Source: Hyphochytrium catenoides (Eukaryota; Sar; Hyphochytriomycetes; Hyphochytriales; Hyphochytriaceae). Taken from it: a DNA stretch of 32,740 bases. Below are positions 22,501-31,962 of this stretch, piece by piece. The translations under genes were made by a program, and so were the position numbers. The notes under the pieces were generated by a model. It was not told the DNA's origin and did not search any database. It worked only from the letters and a program-made list of their open reading frames with translations. The DNA lies in the NCBI GenBank assembly GCA_900088475.1, contig FLMG01000044.1, positions 1,089 to 33,828 of the forward strand, in the 5' to 3' direction. The first letter of the stretch is position 1, and each line of letters begins with the position of its first letter.

Positions 22501-24710
22501 ACTGGTCCCCATGTTTGGAGAGATGCAGAGCCATGGCCTCGGAGTGGATAAGCGATGGCTTGACTCTAAGTACGCTCTTATTAAGAGAAAACTAGCCTGC
22601 TTGGCTCAGGCGATACAGTCTTCTTTACCTTCTGACTTGCAGACTATTCCTCTAGGACAGCTGCTTGGCACCAAGAAAACCGTGTCAGACCTACTACTGC
22701 GACTCGGCGACGGTCTAATGTGTCTTGGGAAGAAAGAGGACGAAGGGTCTGTGAGGAGCGGCATCACGGGTGGCCTCCATCAACCTCACGCAAGTGAGGA
22801 AGATACTCGGACTGACAGCATTGGCTTGCTTCTTTCCTCATCTTCACTTCCCATCGCAAAGCTAATTGCTGAGTATCGGGCCCTACGCCAAATAAGCAAC
22901 CGGTACCTCCTCCCCACTCTCCGCTCGTTGACGTGGCTGCCACATCTAGGAATGTACCGAGTCATTGGGATCCTGGATGAGTGCACGGCGACAGGGAGAA
23001 TAATAGTCTCCTCTCCCTCCCTCCAGAACTTCCCCGCTGTCGGAAAGTCCGATATTACATTCAAGCCCGCTACCCAGCCATCTCTCCACCAGGAGCATAA
23101 GGAAGCAGCTCTACGGGAGGAGACAGAAGGAGCGGTGGAGACTAAGGTTTGGGTGTGCAACGCTGCTAATGAGAAAAGGGTGAGAGGAGTTCTAGTAGAC
23201 TTCTGTCCAGGGCGCTCCATATCTTCGGTGCTGGTACCCTATCCAGTAGCTGAAGCAGTCAACGAGCATGACGGAGGTGCAAGTGATATGATCTCTGTGG
23301 CTTCTTATTGGGAGAAGCATGGATACGCTTACACAGATGAAGATAGAGCGTTGATCGGCACCGCTACTGTTCAATTAGGAACTTCGGATGGTTCTAAGGA
23401 CTTGTGCTATCCTGCTGATAGAGTGTACAGGGTAGCTGCTCCTTTTCGTTTGCAGAAGAAAGAGTTCCCAACAGATATAGGAAATGATAGTGATATTCCT
23501 TCCGTTCTCGTCGCAGACAGAGACGAGAAGGAGATCCATCTGGTTCTACGCAACTGCTTCTATTCACAGAGAAGCTATCACCTAGTATCTTTCGACTACT
23601 CCCAGATGGAGGCCAGGATAGCTGCCCATCTTTCCTCTGCTACCTCGCTGATCGAGCTCTTTAGGGCGGAGAAAGACGTCTTTCGGGTCCTAGGCAGCCG
23701 GTGGTACGCGACAACGGAAGAAGAGGTTACGGAGGAACAGCGGGGACGCCTAAAGACTCTATTCTATGGTACAGGCTGTCTGTCAGCGCCCGCGTGACCC
23801 TCTGAATTACATGGTTTTTCTACTGGACACCATTGGGCTAGACCCTTTCTGCGTCTTGCTATCACCTGCCTGATGACGCTCTTATCTCCTTACCATGAAT
23901 CGTGTTCTGATATTAGGAATTCTGTATGGGATGGGATTGAAGACCTTGGCATCATCACTCTCAGTGTCGATGTTGGAGGCTGCTGAATACTTGCGGAAGT
24001 TCGATGAGCTGGTACCAGGCCTTCAGAAGTTCATATCAGGTAGAGAAAAGAGGAAGAGAGACTGTCGTCATAGTAGTGAGCCGTCTTACATGATGAAGCT
24101 ATATTTGTCTCAGGAGCTGTTTAGGATATTAGACTTTGACTTGCTGAGAGTCCTCGTCGTTTAGATGAACTTGATGCTGGAATGCTGTGCTGACGAGTCC
24201 CACGGCTGTTCCCCCTTGGGTTCTCTCCTCTGTGAGACAGGAGTAAAACTAGACTGTGAGAGAAAAGGCTATGTCGAGACGTTGCTGGGTAGAAGACGAT
24301 GGTTACGAGCAATCGGCTCAAAGGAAAGAGAAGAAAGAAGTCAAGCAGGCCGTCAAGCATTCAACACCCTCTGCCAAGGCTCAGCTGCTGATATTCTGAA
24401 AGTGGCAATGATCAACATCCATCGTCTCTTGCTTTCTCCTGCAGCAGAGAGGCATGGAACCAATGGGGAGAATAGCGAAAGGCAGCATAGAAGGGTGCGG
24501 CTACTACTCTCTGTCCATGACGAGTTGCTTTTCGAAGTGCCTAACGAGGCCCTTGAGGAAGTAATCCCCGTCATAAAGCAGGAGATGGAAGGCGCTGTGC
24601 TGCTGAAGGTGCCTTTAAGGGTCAAAGTCTCGATAGGCAGGCGGTGGGGCAGCCTATCCAAATACTCTGACATTGACAAAAGTAAGGAAGATGATGACCT
24701 AGCTGCCTAG
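16577..24710 (+). CDS. POLQ: DNA polymerase theta (helicase-polymerase)
   Basis: Exons: 16577-16648, 16721-16804, 16873-16999, 17085-17160, 17232-17322, 17391-17807, 17902-18021, 18103-18349, 18429-18463, 18522-18740, 18864-19040, 19156-19196, 19257-19350, 19407-19730, 19900-20053, 20201-20325, 20577-21150, 21459-23768, 23917-24039 and 24241-24710, for 1959 residues. The N-terminal SF2 (Ski2-like) helicase has Walker A APTSGGKS (73-80), DELH (201-204) and QMAGRAGR (469-476), plus the HHAG and [12 protein letters not shown] signatures of the HELQ/POLQ family. The C-terminal family A polymerase has motif A DYSQMEAR (Asp1705), O-helix [14 protein letters not shown] (~1754-1767) and motif C HDE (1896-1898). 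The central linker is short compared with animals. It should act in theta-mediated end joining. The exonuclease-like region lacks a clear DxE motif. Splice sites were chosen by frame and homology; exons 15-18 are the least certain, and the ATG at 16577 is inferred. Confidence 0.95.
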
Positions 24711-25556
24711 TGAGCGGAGGCACATAGAGTAGGCAGAAAGTAATGGCACCTCCTTGTTGGACACTTGTTGAGTCAACGGACAAGGCCGGTGACTTGTTGG
24801 CCACTGAGTGTGACGCTAGGATTGTACAATAAGCTCTAAAACGAGACTCTGTGGCCGATGTATTGTGAGCAAGTGCAGAAGCATTGGTGATTTAAGGCTT
24901 GTGTGTGGATGATGATCAGGGAATGGAGAAGGTCACATCCGAGAAGCAAGCTATGGACAGGTTGCGTTGATCCAGGAGATGGTCCTGCCCCCATGGGGCT
25001 AGCCATGCTTAGACTGGACAGATCGGAAGGTAACGACAGAATGAGGTCAAAGCTTGATGTTTGTTAGAACGTAAGCCCCGAGGTCACAGCGATTGACCAA
25101 GAACGGTCCTATAAAGAAGTATCCCTCGTGAGCGTAAGGCTACATGCTTCCTCCCGATAGCTGCCGCGCTTCTCCCTCTCTCTCTTTATCTGCTAACGAA
25201 GAAGGGAATGTCTTCTACCTTCTCCCTCCTTGCACCAGACAGTTCTAATTCTTTATTGGCCAGTGTCTACTTCTCTTCCAGCAAAGCGAGGCTGAGCACA
25301 AGCTCCATGTGAAGCTTCAACTAAGGGCGATGGCCGATGGACCAGGAGAAGAGCTGCGGATGACCGAGAGAAACGAAAGCTTCTTGGTAGTCATTTGAGC
25401 GCTCGAAAGGCTTGATATGTGGTTGAGTACTTTTCCACATTAATATAGTCAGCTAATGATCCGTTTCTTAGAGGTGTGTTTGGAGGGAAAGTGCGCATTG
25501 TGGTTGAAGTTCCAAAGATTACCTTGGGTTCTGATCGAGGAAGCTCTGAGCATCCC

Positions 25557-25603
<47 letters not shown>

Positions 25604-26071
25604 AATGAGAGAGAATGAGAATGAGAATGAGAGAGAATGAGAAGTGAGAGAGAGAGGAGAGGCAGAGAGAGACAGAAGGTTTACATTCAAAACTGTCCTC
25701 CTTCCCTCTCGGGAGACCTTGGAACGCTGGCTGTGTATTTCGTCTGCACCTCCCTAGAGACCGCAGCCTGCTCCAGGAGGATAGAGGTCCACGTCAAGTT
25801 CCTCTTAGAGACGAAGCATTGAGCGGCGAGTCGACTGCCGTCCAGCCTTCCCAGCGTCGAGTCCGTGGCTTATCTTGGAGAACAGCAAAAGAGCTGGGAG
25901 ACAGGACAGACCTTCTTCTCCTTGAAGGTTGCTTGCTTAGATGTTTGCGCTGTAAATCTAGATCAACCCGAACTCAGAAGCAGAGAGGAGACTTAGACAG
26001 CGAAAGAGAGAAGACAGAGAGAGTGAGACAGAGAGAGGGAGAGGAAAAAAGAGAGAAAGAGATTTGGCAAC
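24711..26071. other. Intergenic region upstream of the zinc-finger/RING gene
   Basis: No supported coding region. The right half contains the GA microsatellite listed separately and purine-rich sequence up to 26070, probably promoter and 5' UTR of the next gene. Short frames here (for example 25819-26121) overlap the GA-rich stretch and have no domain. Confidence 0.5.
25561..25680 (+). repeat. (GA)19 microsatellite with GAGAAT repeats
   Basis: A perfect (GA)19 run spans 25561-25598. It is followed by interrupted GAGAAT/GAGAGA units to about 25645 and looser GA sequence to 25680. It lies about 0.4-0.5 kb upstream of the zinc-finger/RING gene. Another GA-rich stretch occurs at 25990-26065, directly before that gene's ATG. 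Confidence 0.95.
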
Positions 26072-29043
26072 ATGACCTCGATGGATCCTTCCACCTCCCC
26101 AGCTGCTTCTGTCTGTTCTGACCCTTCACTCTCTTCCCATCCCTCTGTCGAGTGGGCGGTCACAATGGTCCTTGAGCCGGTGGTCCGGCAAGAGTTCGCC
26201 CGTCTCTCTTCTATGAGACTCTTTGTGGACCTACCGAAGCGAGTCGACAGCTTTCTGCTGTTCATCATTCAGAACTTCTACTCTAGCTTCCAAACATTCA
26301 CCCGTGCTGAGGTCTTACGTGTGCTCGAAAGGCTGAATGACGAGCTAAAGAGTCAACAGGAAGAAGGGGCAGACTCTCTCGTCAACGAACGTCTGAAAGA
26401 GAGACCTGGAAGAGGGACCAATGAGCAGGAAAAGGAAGGAGAAGAGAGCGCTCACACCGGAGAACAGGAAGGTTCTAGCGCCGTAGGAGAAGCTACTCTC
26501 TCCTTACAAAGGACCTCCTCTTTCCTGCCGGCTACTGCCCACTCAGAAGATGAACAAGGAGCACCAGAAGGTCCCTGCAATGGAGACGAAGAAGCAGAAA
26601 TAGCAGGAGGACGTACTGGCAAGAGGAAAGAATCTCACGATAGAGAACGGGAAACTCCTAGAGAAAGGGAAGCACTGGAAAGGAGAGTAAAAGGGATGGA
26701 AAGCGTTGTCGTGGACAAGGTTGTTGAAGAAACGCAAAAGGGAAAGGGAGAGGAGAGAAAAGGAAGGAAGAGACACGGAGCCACCACCAGCAGGGAGGAG
26801 GTTGGCAGGGAGAAAGTAAGGTCCAATAGGGCAGCCGAGGTCTCTTCTCTCTCCTCATGTCCGTCTTGGTCCAGGAGTCCATCTTCTCTATCCCTTGCCG
26901 CTTCCCGAGTTTCTCCTCTCGGAGAGATGTGGCTCTGTGGCTTTTGTGACGCTTCTAACGGGAGCGAAAGTCCTCACTGCTTTGCTTGCCTTTACTCGCG
27001 AGACAAGGCACAGGTTTCGGATGTCAGGTCTTTTATCTCTCGTCCTTCCTTTCCTCCAGAACCCTCCGATATCTGCCTTGTCTCTCTTCCGACTTGTCCT
27101 CCACCGTCCAAAGAAGTGGAGGGCGCAAGGGGATGGCTCTGTTCAGACTGCCTTCTGCTCAATAGATCCAATGCGCCAAGTTGTCTCGTGTGTGACGCGC
27201 TGCACCCTGCGAGAGAAAGACAACGAGACCCCGGTCCCTGTACCACTTCGTCTCTTCCTACGGCCGATGATACCTTCTCTGTCCTAGATGAGGGTGATAG
27301 GATGACGGAGAACGTTACATCTCTTGACATAAGCCTGACCGGGGCCTTCGTAGAGGAAGAAGAGGTAAAAGTTGAGGAGTTCAGAGGAAAAGCTGAGAAG
27401 TCTGTATCAGGTCCATCCCTTCCTCTTGACTCTTCCCTGACTTTCTTGTCTCAAGCGGTTGTCACCGAGAGCAGACCCCCAGTGGCTACGGGTGAGCCTC
27501 TTTGTGAGTCTTTGCCGATCGATTTCGTCTCTAGTGCGCCACTGTCTTCCGGGGAAGGTGACAGTGCCTTTACTGGCTCTTTCCATTCTCCTACTCCCTT
27601 AACCACATTGGGCCACAGAATGCAGTGGGGAGAGTCTGGACAATCATCCTCACTCAGCAACGGAACAAGACAACAACGAGAGGAGATCAAGACGACAGCC
27701 GAGGAAAGAATCAGCGATAGAGCACGAGATCCCCGAGCGCCAAGGGTCAACAGACTTGAGAGCAGTTTGCCGCCTCCTCCCGTCGAAGCAGGGCGTCCCT
27801 TGCCACCCGCCCCACCCGGAACTTTGTCAACTTCACCTTCAGAGTCATGTTGTCCAGATAAGACACCCTCTCCGCCCCTTTCTCTCTCTCACACAAGGCC
27901 TTGCTGTGGTCGGTCCTTCTTCTACTTCTCCGCGGTTATGCGCCTGGGATAGAGAGCAATCCAGCTGGGCTAACGGCTTGCGAACCGTGTTTGCCGTCTT
28001 CCACGTCTTCCCGGGCTGCCGCTCTTCCTCCTTGCAACCCTTCTCAAGCTCATTCGATGTCTTCTTTTAGTCTGTCTGCGCCTCCAGGTGCTGCTTCGCA
28101 TCTCTCTCCCGGAACGCCGCCGTCTTCTGCCTCTCCCGTTCACATCTCTTCCTCCATGTCGCCCTCTGCTATTTGCATTGCCCCTCCTATCTTTAGGTAT
28201 AGCTCCATCTCAGTCATCTCTGCGGCACCCGCTCCTCAGATCACTATCTCTCCTCCAACCTTTACTCTGCCCCCGTCGAGGCCCATACGCCCTCTTCCTC
28301 GCCAGCATGCCTCGTCGCCGGCCTATCTCCTCTCCAGTTCGTCGTCCGGTGGCGCTGGCTTTGGCTCGGGCTCATCCCTCTCTCTTTCTGCTACTGATGC
28401 CCCGTTGGCTCCCCCTACGGCGTCTCTTGTACCCATCACCTTTGCCAACTTGTCCCCTGAAGCTGGAGGCAGGCCAGGGACAGTTCGTTCTCTGTTTACT
28501 TTCACTTGTCCTTCTGTACCTCTAGGTGCTCCGGCAACTAGCAGCACTTCTTCGCCAGCGCATCGCCTCAGCGAAGAGAGCGCAGGTTTACCCTTTCCCT
28601 CGTCATTTGGCCCTGATGCCATAACGAGTCGCCCTTGTCGTCAACATCGGAGACCCAACGTTAGAAGACAGAGGATCGTCGGACGGAAGCAGGGTGCAGG
28701 AGAGTGCTCAAGATCTTCTGACCCCGAAGCAAGCAGCTCAGCTTCTGCCACCAGAAAAGACGCCAGAAAGAGTGCGAAGAAGGGAGGCTGTCTTGACGTC
28801 TCTCAGAGAAAGCATCATGCGGAGCACGATGAAGACGTCTGTGCGATATGTACAGAAACCCTGTCCTCTTCCCGTTATTATCAACTACATCGCGCAGCTA
28901 AGGGAGAGAGAAGAGCTCATGCTTTTCATTTCTCCTGTCTTCAGGCATGGTTTGCCTTCAAATATGACGGTCGCAGTCCAAGGAAAGTAGAGTGCCCGCT
29001 TTGTAGGACCATATGTTATTATAACTGGGGAAGGCAGTGGTAG
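26072..29043 (+). CDS. RanBP2-type zinc-finger protein with C-terminal RING
   Basis: Two overlapping plus-strand frames, probably one spliced gene. The first (26072-27952, 626 codons) has a helical N-terminus (~25-95), a charged low-complexity region and two RanBP2-type fingers of the W-x-C-x2-C form: WLCGFCDASNGSESPHCFAC (~287-306) and WLCSDCLLLNRSNAPSCLVC (~354-373). Such fingers usually bind ubiquitin or RNA. The second frame, open from about 27901 to TAG at 29041-29043, is Ser/Pro-rich and ends in a RING-like domain (28839-29002): CAIC, HAFHFSCLQAW and CPLC. A frame change is needed near 27.5-27.96 kb. Candidate donors are GTGAGC at 27492, GTGAGT at 27504 and GTCGGT at 27909, with an acceptor at GGGATAG (27952). 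None is decisive. If separate, the RING gene would start at ATG 28059. An E3 ubiquitin-ligase role is inferred from the domains. Confidence 0.68.
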
Positions 29044-30054
29044 ACTGAAGCTCTTTTTGCTTTTCAACTCTTCTTTCTCTCTTATTCTCTCTCCCTCTCT
29101 TCATCTAGGCGTCCTTCTGTTCTTTCTTTCTTTTTCTCTCTCTCTATCTCCGTGTCTCTTTCATTTTATTCTCTTCTGTCTCGCTCACTATCCCTCTGCT
29201 TCCCAAGCATTTTCTTCGCTTTCTTGGTTGCTTTGGCAGGTTTTCAGTAGATCCTAAAGCTTTAAAGGTTAATAGATAGAACGCGCGCCACCTATAAACG
29301 GCGTCTCCTAGCATAGGGCACAGGGACTGCTAGGATCCTAGCATCTGCAGAGTGCTCAGGCATAGACCTGTGCATTGCTTTATAAGACGTAGTTAGTGGA
29401 AGTCCTGCGTACGAACAGACCGAGTAGAGTCTGCAACCAGTCTCTATGCTATTTGGCATCGGAGTACGAGGAGGTTGCTAGGAAGGGGAATCTTAGGATT
29501 GAAACCAGTTTTGGGAAGAAGCCCTAGTGCCCCTAACCATCCTCCTGTCCTTCTTTCCCTTGGCGGGCGCTCCAATCCCACTCTGAATCTTTTCACTCCT
29601 TTCAAGGATTGGCCTTCCCTGGTCCGCTGCTTGTCCAGTCCAGCAAGATATCCAAGCTCCACCTCTTTGGAATGCACTTGCTTCACTTTCTCCTTCTTTT
29701 TGAACATTGCCTCTCCTTTTATGGGAGGCTCTCTCACTCTAGGGCAAGTTGCAGATTGGGCGATCGTCAAAGATGCTGATGAGTTTCGTAAAGAGCTGGG
29801 TCCAGCCACGTCTGAAGTCCTTTCTTAAGTTTGAGCTTGACCTTAGCATATAATGCGCTTTGGTGGTCTTCCCAAGGTTTCTGGGCTTTGGCAAGTCCTA
29901 AGGCCGTCTTCGTGCGATTGAGCTGAAGAGGTTGAGAATCAGCGCTTCCTTCTCCAAGAATCGGGAGAGAACAAAGACGAGCTAATGACTCTAAATATGC
30001 TAACGGTCTCCAAAGATGGTGCAATTGTCCGGCTACTTATAGTGGAATCCGGAT
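29044..30054. other. Intergenic region with antiparallel open frames
   Basis: 29060-29165 is CT-rich, probably the 3' UTR of the RING gene. A perfect 14-bp palindrome (GCTAGGATCCTAGC) lies at 29329-29342, with a second CTAGCAT copy 30 bases to its left. At 29444-29828, both strands are open for more than 115 codons, and a minus frame at 30024-29767 reads protein-like (LNRTKTALGLAKAQKPWEDH). I recognise no domain in any of them and cannot choose a strand. Confidence 0.4.
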
Positions 30055-30230
30055 AGCAGCACCAGAGCAGAGCAGCCCCGACACGAGCAGCAGCAGCACT
30101 GCGTCAGCAGCGTCAGCAACAGCACGAGCATCTGCAGCGGCAGCAGCACAAAGTCAGCGGCAGCGGCAACGAAAGCCACAGTGGCAGCAGCAGCAGCAGC
30201 ATCATCATCATCCATCATCATCATCAGCAG

Positions 30231-30261
<31 letters not shown>

Positions 30262-30327
30262 AGCAACACAGTCAGCGGCAGCGGCAACGAAAGCCAGAGT
30301 GGCAGCAGCAGCAGCATCATCATCCAT

Positions 30328-30360
<33 letters not shown>

Positions 30361-30585
30361 CATCATCCATCATCATCATCATCAGCAGCAGCAGCACACA
30401 GTCAGCGGCAGCGGCAACGAAAGCCACAGTGGCAGCAGCAGCAGCAGCAGCATCCATCATCATCATCAGCAGCAGCAGCACACAGTCAGCGGCAGCGGCA
30501 ACGAAAGCCACAGCGGCAGCAGCAGCAGCACACAGTCAGCGGCAGCGGCAACGAAAGCCACAGTGGCAGCAGCAGCAGAAGAAGA
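30055..30585 (+). repeat. CAG/CAT-rich composite minisatellite
   Basis: Long stretches of CAG, CAT and CAA trinucleotides are interrupted by five copies of a near-identical motif beginning AGTCAGCGGCAGCGGCAACG, at 30152, 30270, 30400, 30484 and 30534. Spacing shrinks from 118 and 130 to 84 and 50 bases because the intervening CAG/CAT runs shorten. All forward frames encode Gln/His/Ser/Ala runs, so the open frames here are composition effects. The array ends 10 bases before the left arm of the inverted repeat. Confidence 0.93.
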
Positions 30586-30594
30586 ATAAAAAAA

Positions 30595-30762
30595 ATTTCC
30601 GTTAAGTTGCGTGTCTTCTAAGGCAACAGGCATTGCGAATTTCAAACCTACTCTGCTTGTAAATTGCAGATGGCTCTGGCGCGAGAGAGGCGAAGAAGTT
30701 ATGCCCAGGTTCCCCCTCACGAGCCCTATCCCAGTCTTGAAGACACGCAACTTAACGGAAAT
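30595..30762. repeat. Perfect 24-bp inverted repeat
   Basis: The 24 bases at 30595-30618 (starting ATTTCCGTTAAG) are the exact reverse complement of 30739-30762 (ending CTTAACGGAAAT), with a 120-base spacer. Identity stops abruptly on both sides. The left arm abuts a poly-A/GAA-rich end of the minisatellite. In the transcript, the arms could form a stem enclosing the start codon of the next gene. They could also be the terminal repeats of a very small mobile element. Confidence 0.9.
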
Positions 30763-31962
30763 GATCCCCCGCCAATGCCGGCCTCTATCAGAAGCACAGT
30801 CACTATCGCAGGAAGCGGTCTTCCCAATAGAGGGACGAACCACGCTAATGTTCATGCGAACGAGGCAGTGGGCGTCGATACTACCCCTCTTACACGCGAA
30901 TCTGCGGCAGATGGTGTTCGTCATCGCGGAGACTTCGGCCAGAACATATCGCCCGTTGAGGGAGCTGAGAACCTCCAAATCTTCTGCGAGGAATGATACA
31001 GGAGAAACAGAAGGTATTGTTAGTGGCTCATTGCAGCATCGCAATGGTACAGGTAAAAAATGACACCTTCTCTGCCAACCTCAGGAACCCTGATGCAGGT
31101 TGTAGAAGAGACGGCACCTTTCCCTTTGGCTGAGGAGGACAACAGCAGCTTTCCTGAAGTGCAGTTAGACCTAGATGACCCTCTATTTGTCGAGGCAGCA
31201 GATGCTGCAGGTGAGAGGGCAAGCCAAGAACCAGAATTGAAGTGAGCCTTGAGCATCACAAAGGACTGCTATAAATACTATAAGCTCTTCCTCTTCCATC
31301 TGCTTCCTCCTTCTCTCTCTCGTTTCTGAGTCTCCTGTTCCTCTTACAATTGCCTGGCTGTTCCTTCCTCTACTAGAAAGAGAATACGTTCGGCGACCGC
31401 AGCGGCCTCTTGGTCAGGAAGCAGAGAAAGAACAGCAGCACACTCGGCTGCATGCCGAAAAAAGAGAAGAGCTGGGGACTACTAATAACAGGACCAGCAA
31501 TCAGGGCAGCGGGAGTCCCGCTTGTGTTGGTGACCTGGGTGGGCATCTAGGGGTGGAGACAAGAGGAGGAGAAGAGGTCCAAACAAGCTGCTCTTCTAGC
31601 GTACCAGCTCCTGCTCCCACCACGACGGCTGCGGTTGGTGAGACAGTGTCGTCCTCAACTTCGCTCTCCATGCCGGATGCGATTGGTTCGCAGCGGCAGC
31701 AACAAGGAGATCTCTCGAGTTATTGCTGGAAAGTGTCATGGAGCAGGTTGTGCAACGGCTTTTGGCTGCCATTCCTGGAGCAGCTCCACCTACTGCAGCT
31801 CTGCAAGGCGCAGGCGCTGCCGCTTCAAGATCTGCTGCTCCAGCAAGAGTAGAGGTTCTTTCAGCAGCGGCGTCTCCTCCTCTGCCCTCTGGAGGAGCTG
31901 GAGGCGTGGTGGGGAAGCGAAAGTATACTTTCACTGCCGAAAGCTTGACCACGATTGTGTAG
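30670..31962 (+). CDS. Unrecognised five-exon gene
   Basis: Modelled as 30670-30708, 30812-31013, 31085-31210, 31377-31637 and 31694-31962 (TAG), 298 residues, with GT-AG introns of 103, 71, 166 and 56 bp. Phases match at every junction. Three donors are clear (GTGAGA at 31211 and 31638, GTATTG at 31014). The ATG has G at +4. The N-terminal part is basic and hydrophobic (RTTLMFMRTRQWASILPLL, then LRQMVFVIAET). The middle is acidic (VQLDLDDPLFVEAADAA), then Gln/Glu-rich. The C-terminal part has an amphipathic helix (LLLESVMEQVVQRLLAAIPG) and an Ala/Pro/Gly-rich tail ending GKRKYTFTAESLTTIV. I do not recognise the family. The first exon is the weakest, since the second-exon frame is also open upstream through the inverted repeat. 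A zinc-knuckle-like peptide lies just past the stop in another frame. Confidence 0.55.

Noticed and set aside
30181-30621. 146-codon frame of poly-Ala/Ser/His/Gln
   Set aside because: Translation of the CAG/CAT array. All three frames are open for the same reason.
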